A stretch of 10,000 nucleotides of DNA. Origin: Kiritimatiellota bacterium (GTDB taxonomy: Bacteria; Verrucomicrobiota; Kiritimatiellia; JAAZAB01). Location of the stretch: NCBI GenBank assembly GCA_008636095.1, contig VSJD01000259.1, positions 1-10,000 on the forward strand, read 5' to 3'. The notes under the pieces are model-generated. The model was not told the origin of the DNA and did no database searches. It saw only the letters and a program-made list of their open reading frames with translations. The position numbers were made by a program, and so were the translations under genes. Below are positions 5,768 to 10,000 of the stretch, one piece after another (position 1 is the first letter of the stretch; the number at the start of each line of letters is the position of its first letter).

Positions 5768-6181
5768 TCACGCCGGCTTGGCCGGATTCATCTGCGCGCC
5801 ATGCAATTGCGTAACGCGCAAAGGATAGCGTAATTTCAAATCGTTATCCAACAGAATCTCCACCCAATAGGCACCGGGCTGTTCAAACCCCGTATTGACG
5901 AATATTTCCACATTCGTAGCGGTCGTTTCCGCGTTCTGCAGGCGAACGGGGATGGACTGTCCTTTCACCAGCACGGTGGACTGATCCGGCTTCAGTAAAC
6001 GGGTCAACTGCTGGAATGTACCCTCGCCCCCACACCAGCGGGTCACGACACAGATACGGGAAAACATCAGCGGAAATTGCTGGGCCGTGATGACCTCGAA
6101 CAGCCCGATCAACATGAATTTTCCATTCATTTCCTGACGGACATCATCACATATCACACTGGCCTGAAGGTCTGGAATCAT
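5768..6181 (-). CDS. DUF6941-like small cytoplasmic protein, function unknown
   Basis: This 137-residue protein has no signal peptide or membrane segment. Its N-terminus, with CDDVRQE (11-17) followed by a GKFMLIGLFE strand (20-29), resembles the family annotated DUF6941, whose members begin with a similar CDDVR-GK-LIG pattern; no activity is known for them. The rest looks like a beta-sandwich: short alternating strands, and a late strand around GAYWVEILLDND (103-114) that resembles the part of these proteins describing a ligand or partner face. The start is supported by TAGGAG nine bases before the ATG. Three Cys residues (11, 44, 50) do not form a metal-site pattern. It precedes the DUF362 gene by about 170 bases of repeats, so co-transcription is possible but unproven. 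Confidence 0.7.
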   Translation of the reverse strand: MIPDLQASVICDDVRQEMNGKFMLIGLFEVITAQQFPLMFSRICVVTRWCGGEGTFQQLTRLLKPDQSTVLVKGQSIPVRLQNAETTATNVEIFVNTGFEQPGAYWVEILLDNDLKLRYPLRVTQLHGAQMNPAKPA

Positions 6182-6200
6182 AGTTTGTTACTCCTAACGC

Positions 6201-6211
6201 GGGCTACGCCC
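6201..6211 (-). other. Short GGGC-GCCC hairpin in the leader of the DUF6941-like gene
   Basis: GGGC (6201-6204), TAC, GCCC (6208-6211) form a compact hairpin directly upstream of the TAGGAG ribosome-binding site on the minus strand. It shares the GCTACGC core with the repeat in araD and with other intergenic repeats, so it may be another small element; its position could also affect translation initiation. Confidence 0.4.
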
Positions 6212-6219
6212 TCAACCTA

Positions 6220-6246
6220 AGTATACTTCGCTCACGCGGAAATCAA
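6220..6246 (-). promoter_or_regulatory. Candidate promoter for the DUF6941-like gene
   Basis: On the minus strand TATACT (6220-6225) is a good -10 match. TTGATT (6241-6246) precedes it by 15 bases, shorter than the ideal 17. Transcription would start about 30 bases upstream of the ATG at 6181, with the GGGC-GCCC hairpin inside the leader. Confidence 0.35.
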
Positions 6247-6335
6247 TGGTTTCTGGTTCTTCAGCAAAACATTGACCACCACAATCAACGCCATGTTTGT
6301 AGCATCCAATCAAATCCCACGCGGCAAGACACACC

Positions 6336-7448
6336 CTATCCTGCTTTAATGTATTTTGACTTCTTTGCCGATTGTTTACGTTTGTCCTTATTCACGCGCG
6401 TTTTACGCCGACGTTTGGCCCGGATCGGACGCGGATGCCCCCCGGGACTCCCCTTGGTTTCCGGAAACAGATAATCGAGAAAATGGCGAGCCACTTTCCC
6501 ACCCTCGGGCGGCGAGATGGCCAGGTCCGGACTGAGTTCAATTACCCAATGTCGGCCGGTTTTTGAATTGACAAGGAAATCGACGCCGATAACCGGGACA
6601 TCGAACAGGCGGGCAATTTTTTGTGCTTCACAAACGAGATCAGTACTCACGGTCTCCGTGATTTCAGTGACGGAACCACCCGTATGATAATTCGATGTCA
6701 GGCGCACTTGGACGATCTTGCCCTTGCGCGGCACACTGTTGTAATCCAAGCCGAACGCCGCCAGATTTCGCCGCGTTTCGACATCCAGCGGGATACTGTT
6801 ACTGGCATCGACATTACGAACGCGTACATTTTTCTGCAGAATCAAAGAACGGATCGAACTGGCACCGTTGCCGACGACGAAAGCCGGCTCGCGCCGTATA
6901 GCCGCCACAAAGCGCCCGTTCACAAAAATCAGCCGGTGGTCCGAGCCTTCCACGTATTCCTCAATGACCATATCTTCGCTGAATTTCCGCGCCCGCTCGA
7001 TGGCGCGCTTCAGGTCCGCCATCGTGGTGACCGCCGAAGCAATCCCGCGCCCACCCCATTCCCGGCAGGGTTTGACGACGACAGATTTGTATTTCGCCAG
7101 GAAGGCCATGGCTTGATCGAGGCGGGAATATTTCATTTGCCTGGGCACGGAAAAGCCATAGCGCTCCAGAAACACATGGGCCAGACGCTTATCCTGGGCC
7201 ATGTAAAATGTAACCGCACCGACGCGGTCAGTCAGGGAATTGTAGCACCGGATTTTCCGGTCGCCGTGTTTGAGGATAAATATCGGTGTTTCCGCGTCAA
7301 TGACTTCAATGCCGATGCCGCGACGACGGGCTTCCTGGGTAATCGTGGTGGTATACACGGTTTTCACGGCGGCATGATGGCGGTTTGAGACACCAGTGTC
7401 AAGCGTGGCCATTATTATGGCATTGCCATTATGGACAGTTATTATCAT
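6336..7448 (-). CDS. ATP-grasp protein related to the cyanophycin synthetase ATP-binding domain
   Basis: A stand-alone ATP-grasp protein, up to 370 residues. Such enzymes form amide or peptide bonds through an acyl-phosphate. Visible parts are VVVKPCREWGGRGI (123-136) with the ATP Lys126 and a Gly-rich loop, VIEEYVEGSDHRL (161-173) with the adenine hinge and substrate-side DHR, RREPAFVVGNG (185-195), TGGSVTEITE (257-266), GVDFLV (288-293) and VIELSP (302-307). The order and wording closely follow the central domain of cyanophycin synthetase, but the N-terminal and Mur-ligase-like parts are absent. The metal-binding E-x-N is E-L-S here. Residues 340-370 are about half Lys/Arg. The start is uncertain: no good Shine-Dalgarno precedes the ATG at 7448 or the one at 7412 (residue 13). 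The substrate is unknown. Confidence 0.82.
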   Translation of the reverse strand: MIITVHNGNAIIMATLDTGVSNRHHAAVKTVYTTTITQEARRRGIGIEVIDAETPIFILKHGDRKIRCYNSLTDRVGAVTFYMAQDKRLAHVFLERYGFSVPRQMKYSRLDQAMAFLAKYKSVVVKPCREWGGRGIASAVTTMADLKRAIERARKFSEDMVIEEYVEGSDHRLIFVNGRFVAAIRREPAFVVGNGASSIRSLILQKNVRVRNVDASNSIPLDVETRRNLAAFGLDYNSVPRKGKIVQVRLTSNYHTGGSVTEITETVSTDLVCEAQKIARLFDVPVIGVDFLVNSKTGRHWVIELSPDLAISPPEGGKVARHFLDYLFPETKGSPGGHPRPIRAKRRRKTRVNKDKRKQSAKKSKYIKAG

Positions 7449-7473
7449 TATGACATTCCGTCGTCAGCGAATA

Positions 7474-7624
7474 TGTCATCCCGAGCGACTTGTCCGCCAT
7501 AGCTCCCTGAGCGACGGCGGAAGTCGAGGGATCTCCATTTGTGCGCAACATGTTCGGCTGTAGATTCTTCGACTTTCCGCCACAGGCGGACCCGCCTCTG
7601 GAGGGCGCTACGCTTATAATGACA
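7474..7624. repeat. Composite inverted-repeat element with nested palindromes
   Basis: The outer arms start TGTCATCCCGAGCG at the left end and, read inward from the right end on the other strand, TGTCATTATAAGCG. Each arm resumes after an interruption as AAGTCGA followed by (G/A)G(G/A)ATCT. The left interruption (7489-7520) carries TCCGCC...GGCGGA with inner GCTC/GAGC pairing. The right one (7576-7610) carries TCCGCC-ACA-GGCGGA plus a second small hairpin. The uninterrupted form resembles a widely seen intergenic repeat with CCCGAGCGAAGTCGAGGGAT. It fills the gap between the ATP-grasp gene and cutA. Confidence 0.8.
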
Positions 7625-7723
7625 GACCACCTGAACTCTGATGGCCGGGCATGGTCATAATTAGAATTGCTGCATTACAAGCTTGTCACCGGATATTATT
7701 TTCTGCATCATTCACATCGTTTT

Positions 7724-8080
7724 ATGCACTCGACAGCCCTATCCATTGTCCAAACAACCGTCGCCTCCCGTCGGGAGGCGCGGCGTCTGGCCGGTCTGAT
7801 AGTGAAAGAGCGTCTGGCGGCCTGTGTTCAGATTACACCCATTCACAGCACGTATCGCTGGCAGAACAAGGTGGAACAGGCCACAGAATGGCTGTTAGCA
7901 GCCAAAACCCGGAGCGCGCGAACCAAGGCGCTGATGGCATTCATCCGACGCCACCACCCATACGAGGTGCCGGAAATCATGGCTATGAGCATAACGCAGG
8001 TCCTGCCCGCCTACCGCCAGTGGGTGCTCCGGGAAACAAAGGCGATCAAGCGCTTGCGGGACGGTAAGGGTCGTGGCTAA
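7724..8080 (+). CDS. cutA: CutA1 family divalent-cation tolerance protein
   Basis: The 118-residue product matches the usual CutA1 length (about 105-115). CutA1 is a very stable trimeric cytoplasmic protein with a PII-like ferredoxin fold, linked in E. coli to copper and other divalent-metal tolerance, though its molecular role remains debated. Family hallmarks are IVQTTVASRREARRLA (8-23), RLAACVQI (30-37), YRW (44-46), EWLLAAKT (55-62) and HPYEVPEI (78-85), then YRQW (97-100). The ATG at 7724 fits the family N-terminus; an upstream in-frame ATG at 7667 would add 19 atypical residues. No convincing ribosome-binding site precedes 7724. TATAAT at 7615-7620, inside the right end of the composite repeat, could be a -10 element, but no -35 is seen. 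The gene converges with the truncated sigma factor. Confidence 0.92.
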   Translation: MHSTALSIVQTTVASRREARRLAGLIVKERLAACVQITPIHSTYRWQNKVEQATEWLLAAKTRSARTKALMAFIRRHHPYEVPEIMAMSITQVLPAYRQWVLRETKAIKRLRDGKGRG

Positions 8081-8118
8081 TGATGGGATAAAGAGGCGCG
8101 CGAGTGTGACTAACGACC

Positions 8119-8373
8119 TTATTGCTTATTCGCAGGACTGACCCCTTCGTCCCCAGACCCCTTCGTCCCCAGCGCTGATTCGCCACGGAATCTTTTAATG
8201 GATTGCATGACTTGAACCAAGGTATCCTGCACCAAGTCCTGCGCATCCGTCGGATTGCCGCACAAGAGACAGGCGGAACGAAACAGGCGGTCTCCGTAAA
8301 CGCGAATTATCTCGTCAATTGCGGAGGCATTCCCCTGCTTTAACGCCGCACTGATATCGGAATCGTTCATCAT
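8119..8373 (-). pseudogene. ECF sigma factor truncated after region 2 by a 16-bp repeat
   Basis: The reading frame gives 84 residues. Residues 22-67 are a good sigma-70 region 2: YGDRLFRSACLLCGN (26-40), then DAQDLVQDTLVQVMQ (43-57) and RFRGESA (61-67). After FRGESA an ECF factor should continue with the end of region 2, a linker and region 4 (helix-turn-helix for -35 binding), to about 170-190 residues. Instead the frame enters two 16-base direct repeats (LGTKGSGDEGVS) and stops five codons later. Nothing resembling region 4 is seen in any frame down to cutA. Without region 4 it should not recognise a promoter normally, so I call it a pseudogene; a short regulatory fragment cannot be excluded. 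No Shine-Dalgarno is evident at the ATG-ATG start. Confidence 0.75.
8141..8172. repeat. Two perfect 16-bp direct repeats at the sigma-factor breakpoint
   Basis: ACCCCTTCGTCCCCAG occurs at 8141-8156 and identically at 8157-8172. Because 16 is not a multiple of three, each copy shifts frame. The junction with recognisable sigma sequence is at about 8172. It resembles REP-like repeats mobilised by RAYT transposases, but no such transposase lies in the window. Confidence 0.85.
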
Positions 8374-8473
8374 CTGAATTAGTCACGTCTGCAGGGAGTT
8401 TTGCACGAAACTCAATTACGCCTCATTCAAATCCCGAAACACCGATGCGGGTGCTTTCCGTCCTTGTGTTTCA
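8374..8473. other. Gap between GH-like gene and sigma remnant, two weak hairpins
   Basis: GAGTTT (8396-8401) pairs with AAACTC (8408-8413). GAAACACC (8436-8443) pairs with GGTGCTTTC (8450-8458) with one bulge. The second lies 16 bases past the GH-like stop on the minus strand and could be a weak terminator, but no T-tract follows. No gene is seen here. Confidence 0.4.
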
Positions 8474-10000
8474 TCACTTCCTAAGCTCCAGCTTGATAGC
8501 GCCATAGCGACGGAGGTGGGTGGGGTTGATGCGGATGCGGCATACATTGTCGTTCGATTCGATGGGCAGCTGGACCGGCTCCCTGTTGTCGGGGGAGTAG
8601 ATGGTTGCTATGGTAATCTTGAACTCCGTCCGGATTTCAAGAGTGACGGAGCCGGAGAGCGATTTGGGGGCATAGGTGAGATCGCACGGGCGGCGGAAGG
8701 TCGCTTGCTTGCCGAGATCCAGCGGGGCCACGTTGAGCAGGTGCGCAACGAGGGCCTTGCCTTCCGGGGTCTCAATCTGATGAACGCTCACAAGGACTCC
8801 TTTGTTACCTTCGACAACCTGCCACGGCAGCGGCGCGGCGGCACGGCGGACTTCGGCGAGGAGGCGCTCACGCGTTTCGGCGTCGCGGGTGTCGTTCCAC
8901 TTAATCTCGATCTGGTCGGGTTCGAAGCCCGGGTCCGGCATCACTTGCGCGGCGCCGACTTTGTCTTTGTAATAGACGAAGTTCGATGGCGGCGCGGCAA
9001 TCCAATCGGCAAGGGGGTTCTTGGCGAGGCGCGCGCCGGTTTCGTCGCAGCCGGCGGTGTCGTTGGTGGCGATCACGGCGCCGTCACTCTTTACGTAGCG
9101 CTGAACTGCTTCGACTTGCGTTCCGGACAGGCAGGCGGCGTTCGGGAGGATCAGGAGCTTGTAGCGCGAGAGATCGCCGGCGAGGTCGAGGTCCAGGATG
9201 GTGTCGTAGGGGATGTTCGCCTCCAGCAGCATCTGTGACCAACCCAGCCATTCATTCAAGTAGTGATCAGGCGAAATGCCGCCGTAGATATCACGCGTCT
9301 GGCGGGAGAACAGCACAGCTATGTTAGAGATTAACCGGGGATTTTTGAACAACTCTTCGTGCTCGGATTCCCATCGGTAGGTGTCCCCTCCGTATTCCAC
9401 GGGTTCACTCAGCCAGAGGCGGTCGGCCATCACCAGGTTGAGCGCCCAAACAAAGAACTGCTCTTCGGCGGACTTGGTATAGTGGAGGGTGAACATCGGC
9501 TGCTCGGTGCGGCCACCGGTTTTGCCGAAGTGGCGGCCGATTCCGAGGTAGTAGCTGATCTCCGCGCATTGGCTACGCCAGAGGTAGTAGTAGCTGCTGG
9601 AGTTGTGAAAAGCTTCGTAGAAATTGAGGTCTACGCCGCGCGCGAATTCCTCGCCGGTCATACCCCAGCGCTGCGAAAGCCACATGCTCGACGCCCCGGC
9701 GAGGCAGCCGAGCAACGGGATATTCAGACCAGCATCGTTCATAGCCTTGCGCAGGTCCACGTAATAGTCGCCGACGGAGCGCATACGAAATCGCAGCCAG
9801 GAGCGGAACCAGGGGTCCTCGAAGTTGCCCCAGCACGGGTCGTCGGCGGAGGGCATCTTGCAGGTGGCGTGGGATTTATTAAACTTTTCGACGCAGAACT
9901 TGCACCCGCAGACGTACCAGGTGGGGCAAAATTCGATGTCGTCGGACATCAGACCGTCGATGCCGGTATCCTTGGCGAGGTTCAGGATGTAGTCGAAGTA
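8474..10000 (-). CDS. Large glycoside-hydrolase-like protein, C-terminal part (runs off window)
   Basis: The frame is open from the window edge to the TGA at 8474, giving 508 residues of a longer protein; an internal ATG at 9949 is not the start, because the upstream codons (YFDYILNLAKDTGIDGL) fit the same protein. Near the left of the fragment, GLMSDDIEFC is followed by a Cys cluster (CPTWYVCGCKFC) and another Cys pair (CKMPSADDPCW). The region reads like the second half of a TIM-barrel hydrolase of GH42 or alpha-amylase-like type. Around fragment residues 274-318, SRYKLLILPNAACLS and VQRYVKSDGAVIATND match the glutamine-amidotransferase-like domain that follows the barrel in beta-galactosidase-type enzymes. 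The tail is beta-rich. No catalytic pair can be assigned from the fragment, and no signal peptide can be checked. Probable role: polysaccharide or glycoside breakdown, perhaps feeding the ara pathway. Confidence 0.7.
   Translation of the reverse strand, partial: YFDYILNLAKDTGIDGLMSDDIEFCPTWYVCGCKFCVEKFNKSHATCKMPSADDPCWGNFEDPWFRSWLRFRMRSVGDYYVDLRKAMNDAGLNIPLLGCLAGASSMWLSQRWGMTGEEFARGVDLNFYEAFHNSSSYYYLWRSQCAEISYYLGIGRHFGKTGGRTEQPMFTLHYTKSAEEQFFVWALNLVMADRLWLSEPVEYGGDTYRWESEHEELFKNPRLISNIAVLFSRQTRDIYGGISPDHYLNEWLGWSQMLLEANIPYDTILDLDLAGDLSRYKLLILPNAACLSGTQVEAVQRYVKSDGAVIATNDTAGCDETGARLAKNPLADWIAAPPSNFVYYKDKVGAAQVMPDPGFEPDQIEIKWNDTRDAETRERLLAEVRRAAAPLPWQVVEGNKGVLVSVHQIETPEGKALVAHLLNVAPLDLGKQATFRRPCDLTYAPKSLSGSVTLEIRTEFKITIATIYSPDNREPVQLPIESNDNVCRIRINPTHLRRYGAIKLELRK

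Noticed and set aside
7448..7630. A 60-codon minus-strand frame upstream of the ATP-grasp gene.
   Set aside because: It is almost entirely the composite inverted repeat, so it is not a likely protein.
8516..9238. A 240-codon plus-strand open frame opposite the GH-like gene.
   Set aside because: Antisense to a well-supported coding region, Gly/Val/Arg-rich composition typical of a shadow frame, no domain seen.
1..10000. tRNA, rRNA or riboswitch genes.
   Set aside because: I saw no TTCGANNC-type T-arm with matching acceptor stem, no rRNA motif and no known riboswitch core; covariance-model searches could still reveal small RNAs.

Overview
The window looks like a piece of a Gram-negative, heterotrophic, probably uncultured bacterium with moderately high GC. 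An LpxL/HtrB-type acyltransferase implies an LPS-bearing outer membrane. AraB, AraD and a large glycoside-hydrolase-like protein imply use of plant-type sugars. The gene mix and the load of short palindromic repeats suggest to me a member of the PVC group (Kiritimatiellota, Lentisphaerota or Verrucomicrobiota), but no marker gene is present, so this placement is inference.

Layout. A small exported protein on the plus strand (231-626) has a plausible promoter and ends at a strong bidirectional terminator (671-703). From about 6181 down to 707 the minus strand carries, in transcription order: a DUF6941-like protein, a DUF362 protein with a two-cluster ferredoxin domain, an LpxL-like acyltransferase (4-base overlap with DUF362), L-ribulose-5-phosphate 4-epimerase (araD) and ribulokinase (araB). 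Upstream of these, also on the minus strand, is an ATP-grasp protein of the cyanophycin-synthetase type (6336-7448). Divergent from it is a plus-strand cutA (7724-8080). A truncated ECF sigma factor (8119-8373, minus) follows. The right end holds the C-terminal part of a large GH-like protein (8474 to the window edge, minus).

How the genes work together. AraB and AraD catalyse consecutive steps (L-ribulose to L-ribulose-5-P to D-xylulose-5-P). The isomerase AraA and any transporter are not in the window. DUF362 and the acyltransferase are translationally coupled and may act together at the membrane. The remaining genes have no evident shared pathway.

The most unusual signal is the repeat content. 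Short (16-18 bp) tandem or palindromic units sit inside genes: three in-frame loop insertions in araD, one in araB, and one at the point where the sigma factor breaks off. Related small hairpin elements lie in most intergenic gaps, including a composite element at 7474-7624 whose two arms are each interrupted by a smaller palindrome at the equivalent position. In araD the same 18-bp unit is present in both orientations, with base changes that preserve its hairpin. Together this suggests an active or recently active family of tiny palindromic elements spreading without an encoded transposase in view.
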